From NCBI GenBank assembly GCA_963989385.1, contig OZ022509.1, positions 50,670,271 to 50,734,270 on the forward strand: a stretch of DNA of 64,000 nucleotides, given 5' to 3'. How positions within the stretch are numbered: position 1 is the first letter of the stretch; every line of letters starts with the position of its first letter. Of the stretch, positions 22,064 to 32,754 are shown piece after piece. The stretch comes from Ctena decussata (Eukaryota; Mollusca; Bivalvia; Lucinida; Lucinidae). The notes below the pieces were generated by a model. That model saw only the letters and a program-made list of their open reading frames with translations, searched no databases and had not been told where the DNA came from. The position numbers and the translations under genes are program-made.

Positions 22064-23668
22064 TCACTGAAACAAGAAATAAAAGTTAATCATTAGGGTG
22101 CCTTTGCCATCTCCCGTCCACAGAACAAGCTCATTATCAACTACTCTCAGTGGCAATGACTCACCAAAATCAGCACATACTACTCTCTCACCACTGAAGT
22201 TTAGCTTTTGCACATGGCTTCCTCGTTTTTCATCTTTGACAGCTAGAAACAAACATTCTCTACCAACCGCTAATCCATAATACTCCTTCGCTTCCCGATC
22301 TTTGTAATGGAACCGAACCTGGCCATCTATTGTGAATCCAAAACATCCGTTGTCCCAATCAACCACAAATAGCATCCTCTTATCATCACTGGCAGCAAGA
22401 AATAATGGATTGCTGAAAAGTGTTTCATCGTCATCTTTTATGATAGTCTTCTTTATTTTTAAGTCTTTATCCAACACAGATACCCGAAAGATGTCACTAA
22501 CCTGCAGTATAGCTATGATATCTCCACCACACCTGTTAATCGCCCCAATAACATGCTTGGATTTCGATTCAATAACAGCTAAACAATCGCCGATTGTGAC
22601 TTTGAATAGTGTATTGGTGTAGGTTGAGACTACTGCTTCAGTGTTGCTAAGTACGACAACGCCCCATGGATTTACTGACAGAACATGCTCAGTAACAAGA
22701 AAGTTATTTTGGTCATACAGCTTTAATTTGTTATTTTCCGTATCTATAAGAATCTGTCTTCAATCTGGTAATACGTCAAATGATGTAATATTTGGCGTTT
22801 TATCCCCAGTGTGACCAGCGTCTTTCTGTTGACCGCCATCACCAGCATTGCTATGACCTCCAAGCCCTGTGTCGGTTGTTAATTGTATTTCTCCTGAATA
22901 CATTGGTTCCGTTTCCAAGGTGACACAACTGACAGAAGAGCGGATGATAGAACATTTTCCAAGATTTTGTAACAGAATGTTCAAGTTGGAAACCTTCTCG
23001 TTCTCTTCAAAGTTTAATTCTATGTCACACAGTTCATGATTTAGATCAAGCAGCATGCTGCAGTATTGTTTTATCTGTTTTGTTGCTCTGTGGATTTCTA
23101 CGAATTTTTCTTCATTGTTCCCGACTGACATCATTCTGTTAAGGCTGGATAAACTTGCAGTTAAAAATGAAACTGAAGCATTACAGATATTTATTTGTTC
23201 ATCTAAAGACTTTGTTTCCTTGCCAATGATCTCGTCAATTTCAGCAAGTGCGTTTGCTTCTAATTTGTCTAAGTAAGCTTCGACAGACTTTCTTGTTCGT
23301 TTCACGCTGTCAATGACGACTCGCTTTATTCCGTGTAATTTACCTTTCGCTGCACGAGCTGTCCCTTGACATTTTCCAAATCGTTCAGCAAGCTGTTTGA
23401 CACTTTGAACAATCTTTTCCGCATGGCTTTCAGTGTAAATATATCTGGCTGCTTCTTCAATGTTTACGACTGTCTTACAGTTTTTGTGTTCCATTCTTCT
23501 ACATGTTAGACAAAGCTCTGCCATATGACTTTTACAAAAGTACTTAAATTCATGACCGTGTTCTTTACACACGGGTGTGTCTACTGCTTCCGAACCTAAG
23601 GTCAGCGATGACAAGCTTGAAATATCCTGGTTTCTGCCTGAATCCACTGAATCACCGCCTTCAGCCAT
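22064..23668 (-). pseudogene. TRIM-like B-box/coiled-coil/beta-propeller gene with premature TGA (copy A)
   Basis: The frame starts MAEGGDSVDSG and runs in one exon to the same end as its paralogue at 53,780-55,384, 534 codons plus stop. Codon 303 is TGA (complement of 22,760-22,762) where the paralogue has GGA, glycine of SDGR. I followed the frame from there to the downstream methionine and saw no other stop, and no net indel exists. The first 302 residues keep the B-box2 zinc ligands (C34, H37, C45, H48, C53, C56, H61, C64) and the coiled coil at about 75-250. The stop falls in the first strand block of the C-terminal propeller, which would be lost. B-box/coiled-coil proteins without a RING usually act as adaptors or sensors, and such genes are expanded in bivalves. 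The mutation could be recent, an allele, or a read error; a short product is also possible. Confidence 0.85.
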
Positions 23669-23990
23669 ATTTGAGAGGTTTCCCTTTCTTGTTAAAAGCT
23701 AATATATATATATCCCTTAGTTACTCTTTTAAAATCAACGAGGTTTTGTTTTTATACCCCTTTTATATTAGCAGTATACCCAAATGGTTAAACACTGATA
23801 AGAACATATTTATCTATTAACTTCCTCACTCAAAATAATAGTTTAGCGTTGCACAGAATTATACCTTACGATGTTTGCAAACAGGAAAGACTGGTCAACA
23901 TGCGCATTAGCACAGTCTGAACCAAATATTCCATTTTCGCATATGCCATTCAATAATCCTGGCGAAGCTTAAAAGTGAAAGTGAACACTT

Positions 23991-24567
23991 ATTTAGTTTG
24001 TGAAAATAAATCATAATCTAATCTGTGTCGCCACAGTCTTTTTCATTGAGCAAGATGTGATAAAGCTCTTGACTTCAGTTTATGGTTATCTGCAAAATGT
24101 ACAAGATAACCCAATTACCTTATCTGAACAAAACCTATCTCATGAATTGGACAGGTCCATTTGCCTTTATCGGGGATGTTAAATGTAATTTGAGTTTGCA
24201 TATTTGGTTATGGTTTCATAGTGTTATGTGTTTATTGCAAACTTTGTAGCTCTGATCAAACGCAGCATTCTGCGGTGCCCGATGTGGATCAACAATATTT
24301 GTCAAATTAAGTAGGATTATTATAAATGTATCATATTTTATACCATTTGTCCGATAAGTTAAAAGACGTACCAATCTAGTAAACATTCGGCATACTGGTA
24401 TTGCTTTTAGACCCTGATTATAAGGCACACCAATTATTGCTCATTCTTGTCTGTACGTACTGTTTCCGTCATAGCAAATTGCCGCAGAAAGAAAAAAAGA
24501 TAGGCAATAATCAGTAACTAATACATCAAATCCCGTATCCCGCCTCAAAACCAAGAGGGAAAATGGG
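23991..24567. other. Intergenic, nothing recognised
   Basis: Similarity to copy B fades near 23,990 after a weakly matching stretch that shares cctggcgaa. No gene supported. Confidence 0.4.
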
Positions 24568-24860
24568 TTTATCATATGACGTCGCCGTTATTCAGCGGAT
24601 GATGTCGTGTCATAAAAATTGTATGACCACAGGTGTAATAACATTTTGGCGCGAATACGTAAGGTCATTGGAAACGTTTTTGACAACAACACTTTTTTTA
24701 TTCAACTAATGTTCAAAACTGAATGCGTTAAAATTCCATTTAAAAGCGTCATATGGTAAACAGAATCTTAGACTCGTAGTAACTTCATGTGAAATGTATG
24801 AAACTCGCCGAAGGCTAGTTTCATAAATTACATATGTAATGACGACTCGTATAAGATCAT
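24568..24860 (+). mobile_element. Non-autonomous element with terminal palindrome, copy 2
   Basis: Starts tttatcatatgacgtcgc like the copy at 2,118 and ends in a palindrome at 24,763-24,858 with centre aactcgccgaaggctagttt. Only the start and the layout are conserved between copies. Confidence 0.6.
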
Positions 24861-25129
24861 CTATATACATACACTGACAACAATTCAAAGGAACACATGG
24901 TTAAGCGACTAATCAGCCCTTTCCACGACGGCTGGTCATTTAGCTACCCCAACTGAAAACATCACTCACAGTACAGACAAATAATAGCACCAATAAAGAC
25001 GACAAGAACGGTACCAAGAACATCTACGTTTTTCTATTTTCTTTTTAAATTACAAAGTAAAATGGAATGTAATTAGGGTGCTGTGCAAGTGATAATATTG
25101 CTAGGAGACTAGAATAGATTACTAGGGGC

Positions 25130-25250
25130 TTTACTAGTTTTACCGGATTCAAAACCTCACCTTTACCTTCTGCAATGCTTCGAAGCATTTAGTCAGCTAT
25201 CTGGTTCGCATCAAAGTTTCCTAACCCATCAATGAATCATCACAGAAAAC
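25130..25250 (-). mobile_element. Penelope-like element 3' fragment, left piece
   Basis: Resembles 38,145-38,262, the non-coding 3' side of the Penelope-like remnant at 38.1-39.6 kb. It continues at 29,144 after the 3.9 kb fold-back insertion. Confidence 0.6.
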
Positions 25251-26239
25251 TATGGAAGCCCCGGAGGGACTTCTGACTTCATCACTTCACACTTCAGACT
25301 TCATCACTTCATAGTTCATACTTCATAACTTCAGACTTCAGAGTTCAGACTTCAAACTTCAAACTTCGAATTCAGACTTCAAACTTCAGACTTCAGAGTT
25401 CATACTTCAGAGTTCAGAGTTCAGACTTCAAACTTCAGACTTCATACTTCAGAGTTCAGACTTCTGAGTTCATACTTCAGAGTTCAGACTTCAAACTTCA
25501 GACTTCATACTTCAGAGGTCATACTTCAGAGTTCATAGTTCAGACTTCGGACTTCACTCTTCGCACTTATTCTTTTACGATGTTCAAATAGTGCGGGACT
25601 CCCCATTTTGACTATAGTATGCTTTTACATTGGTTTGTCAGAAGTTTGAAGTGTGAACTCTGAAGTATGAGCTCTGAAGTATGAGGGATGATAAAAAATA
25701 CGTGGACTTTTGCTGTAGAATTTTTATCATTAATAGTAAACCCATTAAATTTACAGTAAATACAAATTCGCCTTTCATCTATCCAGTGATGTATTTATTT
25801 TACCGGTCAATATTCGGAAAATAGTCTTTATGGGTCGTCATAGTAACCTTACGACGTTACTGCGGAGCACGGTAAAACTTTGCCTTATTATTTCAGATTG
25901 TTTGGGCAGATATCTAATATTTGCAGTAGAGTAAAATGCTTGATATTTTGTATGTTATTTGTTTATGGTTTCCGCCTTTCACTGTCAAGGAATTATTGCC
26001 GTCAAAAGGTGGTATGCTTGCATAAGCAGCCTAAAACATGCTATGTGGGCCATATATGAGTGACGAAATGACGTCAAACATTATACTGCGTATTTATGCA
26101 AATCCAATTTTTGTATATAATTGTAAAAGAAAAAATGGGGAAAATTAAAGAATTGAAGAACATTCATTTCAAATTTAATGTTATTGATCCTTTTATGCTA
26201 GTTTTATCCGATGTTGGCACTGATTAAAGGGTTGAAGAG

Positions 26240-26550
26240 CTGCCTTTAGACATACACCGCAAATATAGTGTACGTTGACATGATATTGAAAGCAAAAGTT
26301 TGGCTTGGATTTATGAACGTCTCAAGGTCTTCTGGTTTAGCAAAGACCATTCTACAGGGCACAGTGAAGAGAAAAAGAAGAAGAGGTAGACAGAAGAAGA
26401 GGTGGGGGAAAACAATATTAAAGAGTGGACAGGGATGGATTTTGCCAGCTCAGCTAAGGCAGCTGAAAGCAGGACAAGGTGGAAAGGGATTGTTTCGAAG
26501 TAATCAGTGGTGCCCTAACGACCTAGTAAGGTTATGGGATATAATAGAAT
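26240..26550 (+). pseudogene. RTE-like LINE C-terminal fragment
   Basis: The frame reads SRSSGLAKTILQGTVK, then a basic stretch with RRGRQKKRW, and after a one-base frameshift continues as NIKEWTGMDFASS. This is the C-terminal tail of a mollusc RTE-type endonuclease/RT protein. A tail of atagaatagaatagaa follows. It lies inside the large fold-back element. Only the 3' end is present. Confidence 0.75.
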
Positions 26551-26880
26551 AGAATAGAAATATGAGGAGAGTGCGATATGAAATTCTTCAAAACAATGGT
26601 ATTGAATGCTGCTGTGTCTAGCATTGGTCATAATTATGAAAAACCTGCAAAGAGGGTGTTAGTTTATGTAAACAGAGAAACAAAAGAACCACTGAAATGT
26701 TAAAAAAAAGACAAAACGTCAACGTCATTAATGTGGTGCTCCGCTGTACTGTAGCAGTACCTACCTTATATAAAATAAAAGAAACTATTTACTGTTCAAT
26801 AAAATTTCTTCCAAATTTCACATAACGCAGATAAAAAAGAATGAACTTTTTCGCGGTATAAGAAAAATACCATAACTACA

Positions 26881-28593
26881 TTAAGCCACAGTCTCGCTGT
26901 CACGTACTGAAGACTAGGTTTTACTACGTTTCAAAACGTGGCAAACCGGCAGTTTACGTTGTAAAACGTTGTGAAAACGTATATAGATATAGCTAAAGTC
27001 GTGGCCTAGTTACGTTTGATTTAGCATGTTAAACTCAAACATGGCTTTTAGATATACGTAGCGTATACCTAGTAAAACGTAACAACACCTAATAAAACAT
27101 AGACAAAACGTACTCAAACGAAGCCTAAACGTATTAAATACGTATAAAAACGTATCAATACAAACCTAGAGGTTCTCTAAGCTTCAGTCTCACTGTCACG
27201 TATTGAAGACTAGGTTTTTCTACGTATTTGAAACGTACCGAAACGGGAATATGCGTATTGAAACGTAGTGAATACGTACTCTATACTCATATATACAACT
27301 ACATACGTGGCCTACCCACGTTTGAATTGAAAATTCAGCTTAAACGTAGCATTTCAAAATAGTTACTGTATGCGTAGTAAAATCGTACTGAAGCGTAGTA
27401 AACCGCATTGAAACGTAGTCTAAACGAACTAGAACGTAGATGAAACGTGTCAAATACGTAGTCGTACGTGAAGGTCCTGTACGTACTACTACGCATTATA
27501 TATACGCTTTCCCACGTCTTAGTATGTTTTGTGACGTTTTATTCTGCGTTTTATTACGGTTTGCGTTTTATTACGGTTCGGCAATTTTGCGATACCTACT
27601 CAAACGTCACTTTGACTAGGTAGTAATCCCGGACACTACCTAGTAGTCCCTAGTAAAACGTACGGAATCGTAGTAGGTAAGTAAACTGTTCTTATCCTTT
27701 CTGAAAGCGTGGCACTAAGCCGTTTGATAACCGGGTAATACGAAGTAAATCGTAATTAAACATATTGGAAACGTACTAGAAACGTAGTAATATCTAAATA
27801 TACTGCTCAAAATAAGTAAGGGATATTAAGGCATTTAAGGCAGCAGAAGTAAGGAAAATAAGTGAATGAATATTAAACTGTTATAATACATAAAACAAAT
27901 AGTCATAAAGACTCTCAATATGAATACTGAAACGATTAAGCTTGTCACGTGACCTAGAGTAAATTGGAAGTAGACAAGGGGCCGATACCCAAATTTCACA
28001 CGAATCTAGCGCAGCAATGACTAATAATTTTAATGCAAACTTTATTAAGACAGACGCCTAATGCCTCAGTTAACAAGATACAGATACTTTTTTCATGCGG
28101 TTTTATCACAGGAGAAAAGGATAGCCGTAAAAGATACCATTGTGTGGTGAATTGTCTTACATATGGTGACATTTGTAACAGCCCTACATATTAAATAACG
28201 CAATAAAGCCTGCCAAAGTGGATGTTTTCAGTTCGGAAAATTATGGAGAATTTTATTATTCACAGAATATCAGGGTCCAAAAGAATTTTTTTCGCCGACG
28301 TGAAATTGAGGTGTAGACCCCATAGTCCTTTATGTGCTGCTCTAGGTCATATGACCTGCATTGATTGTTTCTGTTTTAGTTGAATATTGTTACTTGAATA
28401 GTGTTCTGTCAATATACAACAATAAACTTACCTAGCCATTATTATTATTTTTTGTACACGCTTCTATGTCATAATATCCCCTACTTTTTGTGAGCAGTAT
28501 ATTTACAAAACGGGCAACTGTTTTTGCCAAACGTAGGGCGGGAAACGTAGTACAACCTAGCCCTCAAAATGTGACAGTGAGACTTGGCCCTTA
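26881..28593. mobile_element. AAACGT-rich inverted-repeat element, nested
   Basis: The left end (agtctcgctgtcacgtactg, then gaagactaggttttactacg) recurs at 27,180 and in complement at the right end (tagtacaacctagccctc, then gtgacagtgagactt). More than twenty copies of acgt, mostly as aaacgta or tacgttt, fill the left 900 bp. A mariner-type MITE interrupts the right part. No coding frame. Superfamily unknown. Confidence 0.75.
27803..28497. mobile_element. 695-bp mariner-type MITE, nested
   Basis: Terminal inverted repeats of 26 bp with three mismatches start ctgctcaaaataag and ctgctcacaaaaag. TA flanks both sides (27,801-02 and 28,498-99). No transposase frame survives, so it is non-autonomous or fully decayed. 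Confidence 0.88.
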
Positions 28594-29143
28594 TGCTCAC
28601 CGCGACAGCAAAATCCACGTATATTTTTATCACCCCTCATATGAAGTATGAAGTTTGAAATCTGAACTCTGAAGTCTGAAGTGTGAACTTTGAAGTCTTA
28701 AGTCTGAACTCTGGAGTCTGAAGTTTGAAGTATGAACTCTGAAGTATGAAGTCTGAACTCTGAACTCTGAAGTATGAAGTCTGAACTCTAAAGTTTGAAG
28801 TCTGAACTCTGAAGTCTGAAGTCTGAACTCTGAAGTCTGAAGTTATGAAGTATGAAGTGATGAAGTCTGAACTCTGAAGTCTGAAGTTTGAAGTCTGAAC
28901 TCTGAAGTCTGAAGTCTGAAGTTATGAAGTTTGAAGTGATGAAGTCTGAACTCTGAACTTTGACGTTTGAAGTCTGAACTCTGAAGTTATGAAGTATGAA
29001 CTCTGAAGTGATGAAGTCTGAAGTATGAAGTCATGAAGTCAGAAGTGTGACGTATGAAGTGATGAAGTATGAACTCTGAAGTGATGAAGTCTGAAGTGTG
29101 AAGTCATGAAGTCAGAAGTCCCTCCAGGGCTTCCATAGGAAAC

Positions 29144-29450
29144 AAAATATACTGATCAAAATTATTACATATATGACAAAAAGACGAGGACTCGACAGAA
29201 AATGAGCGGCTGTAGTGTAGTGGATAACACTCCAGACATCCAATCCAGGGGTCGCAACTTCTTCGGTCCTTCGGATGAGACTTTAAACCGAGGTCCCGTC
29301 TCCATATGACCTCGTTGTTGGTGGGACGTTAAACCCGAGTCACTCACCCACTCACTCACTCGACAGAAAAAGCGTTTTGTGGCACTTGGAGATCCCTGAG
29401 TGTCAAACAGCACCTCTGAAATATTGGAACAAACAAAAACCTACAGTTGC
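29144..29450 (-). mobile_element. Penelope-like 3' fragment, right piece, carrying a SINE
   Basis: Matches 38,290-38,430 in words such as gaggactcgacag, ggagatccctg and acaccc/cagcacc. It is the continuation of 25,130-25,250. A SINE of family 3 interrupts it. Confidence 0.65.
29203..29357 (+). mobile_element. SINE family 3 with 13-bp target duplication
   Basis: Perfect direct repeats actcgacagaaaa lie at 29,190-29,202 and 29,358-29,370. The head has gtagtgtagtggataac, the body aaaccgaggtcccg and gttggtgggacgttaaaccc, and the tail cactcacccactcactc. The related Penelope fragment at 38.3 kb shows the uninterrupted site. Confidence 0.92.
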
Positions 29451-29462
29451 ATCGGGAATGGC

Positions 29463-29640
29463 CATGCAAATTACTGACTGATTGACTGATTAGTTAATTG
29501 ATTGATTGGTTGTCCGTTCGAGCTATTGGCCGACTACCAAACCGAACGACTGATTCATTGATTGAATGTCTGTTGGTTGGTTTGTTCCTATTGACTGACG
29601 TGGTCACTGATTGATTGTTCGATTGATTGATTGCTTGATC
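29463..29640. repeat. Degenerate ATTG/ACTG low-complexity tract
   Basis: Runs of gattgactgatt and gattgattgattgc with interruptions. No other content. Confidence 0.8.
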
Positions 29641-30044
29641 TACACTAGACTGGGTAATAATTAATTTGATTTATTGATAATAAGTTAGTTAATATAAAAT
29701 ATAAAAACAAATTAATCTGGCAGTGGAGAAAAAGGGGGAAAACTGAGCAAATACGATACAGAATTCAAGTCTATTCGCATACATGTTTTTGTGTTTAGAT
29801 TAGAAGACTAAATGAGACATTTTGGTTCTGTTAAGCTGAAGAAAGCTGTCATGGTGTTTGAAAATTACAACAAGAAGAGATGTACTGCTTCCCTATCTGG
29901 GTTGCATTTAGGCGACGCATATGAGTGTATTTTAATCAAGTGCTGAAGGGTAATAAATAGTAACTATTTAAGGTGTCCCGATATCACTGTTAATGTGTAA
30001 GAGTACATCTCAGAGATAGTTCGCAGGTTTTACAAAGGTGACCA

Positions 30045-30215
30045 ACTTTTGTAACTTATGTTTGCTTCCGTGGAAGATGAATCCCTTCCAAAATGACTCT
30101 GCTCTTTAAAGAATCAATTCGCTTCTACAGGAGCAAATTCTTTCCTCCAAGAGTTGACCCTCATTGACACAGGAGGCACGAACGAAGGTGGCAGAGTTGT
30201 TTCCCTTATAACCAT
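30045..30215. repeat. Dispersed palindromic repeat (gagcaaattctttcc type)
   Basis: Clear member: cccttccaaaatgactctgc, then caggagcaaattctttcctc, agagttgaccctcattgaca and ggcagagttgtttccc. Confidence 0.75.
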
Positions 30216-32754
30216 TCACCTTAGATATGGTAAATCACATTGTGCGTAAACCAATGAGACAAACAAAGGTGTGTAGAAAGACAAGAAATGATAGACAGCT
30301 GCCTCAGGAATCAGATGCTGAGAGTATAGGCATTCCAAAGAAGTATACAGACAGTAATCAAATGTTAAATATACAGAGAGCTAGCTATTTCCAGACTGTG
30401 CATAAAGCAGCTTTGAGAAAGTGCCCGCATGTACGAAAAAACTGATTAAGAAATATATTTTTACGGACTGTTTTGACCTTTTATGTAACGTGATGATATA
30501 CGGGTTTTTCGGATTCGTACACGTAATAAGGATGTGACTTTATAAATAAACATTTTGCTTACTGTCAAATCCTGATACTTTTGAAATTGTATTGTAGTAT
30601 ATGTATGTAATTTATAGTTAATAAAAGTTCGTTAAACCAATAAGGATGTCTGTGTTCTTTTCTGTTCAATGAAACTATTTCGATTTCATTAATATTCGTC
30701 GTATTTTCCAGTTTAAATTTACTTCCAGACAACCATTATTCACTAAAGTATTTGCCAAATATATCATTGAACTAGTGTCAATATTTCATAAAGTCAGTTT
30801 TTATAATCAAAATAAAGGGGGGTAAATCTCTTTAAAGAAGATCAGCGAAACAACTCAGTTCCTGAGAAGTCTCTAATTTACTTTTGATACATGTACAAAA
30901 ACAGTTTATCATTCCTCAATAGGACTCATGTTTTGGAACCATGATGAAGACACCTTTTAAGATTTTAATAATTCGTTTTAATCGCAGACAAAGGCAACTG
31001 CAAAATCATATAATGTGTCACATTATGGCAATAGTAATGAAATCTCGTTTAATTAATAAATTTCAGCATGCAAATGTGCTGGTGCATGTTGAAATTTTGT
31101 CAATTTGATAACATTTAAACACGCATCTGCGCGTTTGCATAAATACAGCTGCGTCCTTGGGTAGGGAACAAACACTGCTGGCAAACACTTGTATTTCCGA
31201 TTTCATGACAAAATCTTGCCAAACAGTTTATGCGACGCAGAAATGTTGCGACAAACTTTATCGAAATAAAAAAAATCAGCGACAGTTTCAAAGGTTTCTG
31301 ATCCAAACAGAGCTAATACACTCCTAGTAAACGCCTTGTAAACGGAAAACGACTAATAAACCAAACTGTACTAGTACTCGGCAAGAACATTCAGCCCTTA
31401 TGTGAAAAGATAAATGGCGATACATATACTGAACAAAAATAAAAACTTGATGGTTTCTATTTCTTAACTCCGACCAGGCTAGCAAATTTGTAATGTATAT
31501 ATTGATTTTTTTCGAGCTGGACAGACGTCTGAACACTTAAGTCATGAAAAATTATTGGTAAATTTTTATCCTGTCCGGAGTTATCTAACTTAATCCTTAT
31601 TTAATAATTTAGAACAGAACTTTAATTTGCGCATGCGCAGAAAGACTTTGTCTTGTACGCAAAAAACAGTAGATCCACTACGCACAGAAAACACTTTAAA
31701 TGCTTATGTTCATTGTAATCCCAGCCTGAAAATGACTTTTAAAGTTTCAAAACTTTTAGATTATCTCCCTTTGATTGAAACATATAGAGTTTTTCGAGAT
31801 GCCATATTTTCGATACCAATGCGTCTTTCTGGTTAGTTTCTTCGAGATTTGTTTGACTATCTTGCAAACTCAATGTCTTTATTACTGAATTTATTTGAAA
31901 GCCATTTCTAAAACTGTCATAAAGACTTTAATGTGTAATGGGAATTCCATTGAAACTGAATTTCTAACTTGATAATGGTTTGGACTGGGGTATTTCGTCT
32001 GGTCCTCACGGCTTTCTACTCGACCATGGATCGGCATAATTTTAGCTTATGGGTCCATACAGATTGGATTTACTATTGGAAAGGCATTGCCAACAGAACT
32101 ATTATCATTGAAGCAGACTTTGACAATTTTAAATTCGGTAATTGTTTGGTTTTTAGCATAGAAAACAGAAAAGTACCCCTGTGACGTTTATAATAGCTTC
32201 AATTTTGCTTGATCAAAAACATCTTGATTTTTGTGTAACTATGATATTATAGAATGATTACTTTTTGTTAAATTAAAATCAAATCCATGTTTCACTTTTT
32301 CCCGGCTACCGTAGGATGCAAAAAGCGACTGTCAAGTTTTTATTTTTGCTAAGTATAGGAAATGCTCGACCCATAAATGACGCCGTGTAGATCGAGAAAG
32401 GTAGATTTTGGGTGAAATAAGCTATACACCAGATTCGATTTTTGTATACGTAGGTATCATAGTTTGAGTTAAATGTACTTAAAGGATGGGGTCGACGCAC
32501 TCGTGGACGACGGTCGGACGAACGAAAAAAATAACGGACATGCGAACTGAAAACCTGAAACCCTAAGTTGCACCATAATATAGCAAGTGAAACAAAATAC
32601 ATTGCATGATAACATTTGCGCAAGCGCATTGCTGCATTCACATGATAAAATTATCATCAAAGATTATCATATCCGTTTTATAGGTCACATTTAAAAGTCC
32701 TTTTATGATAAAGAAGAGATACCGTTATATGAACAAGAATTCCGCGGAAAGCTA
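30216..32754. other. 2.5 kb without a recognised gene
   Basis: Short frames exist on both strands, the longest about 110 codons (32,306-32,641 minus), but none has a domain, repeat or composition that supports coding. The higher-GC patch near 32,480-32,540 is too short to judge. Confidence 0.45.

Larger units (their letters stand above)
9620..23990 (+). repeat. Segmental duplication copy A
   Basis: Direct paralogue of 40,028-55,690. The order of all shared landmarks is kept: a tandem-unit element, a SINE, small palindromes, an array of diverged ~1 kb units, a second SINE, a third-family SINE and the TRIM-like gene. Private insertions in A are the fold-backs at 14,563 and 17,570, a 163-bp MITE at 16,351, a TTAA element at 18,379, a hairpin at 19,550 and a TA element at 20,061. 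A lacks about 95 bp present in B at about 40,213-40,310. Hand-compared samples differ by about 3% left of ~15 kb and about 7-16% further right. Confidence 0.95.
25251..29136. mobile_element. 3.9-kb fold-back element with CTTCAGA-type arms
   Basis: The outer ends tatggaagccccggagggac and the complement of gtccctccagggcttccat at the right are terminal inverted repeats. Inside them lie arrays of the degenerate 7-11-bp words acttcagacttcat (25,270-25,560) and, in complement, gaagtctgaagtatgaa (28,630-29,115). Inner flanks also mirror each other: gggatgataaaaaatacgtg near 25,683 and cacgtatatttttatcaccc near 28,617. Target duplications are agaaaac (25,244-50) and aggaaac (29,137-43), one mismatch. 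The element disrupts a Penelope-like fragment and carries other elements inside it. Confidence 0.85.

Noticed and set aside
22760..22762. TGA as selenocysteine
   Set aside because: The paralogue has glycine there, the position is not a redox site, and no SECIS-like reason is visible; a plain nonsense change is simpler.
25270..25560. CRISPR-like alternation of short repeats
   Set aside because: The words are 7-11 bp, degenerate, without fixed spacers, and the genome is eukaryotic; they are arms of a fold-back element.
32306..32641. 111-codon minus-strand frame
   Set aside because: No motif or domain, and an overlapping frame in another phase is equally open.
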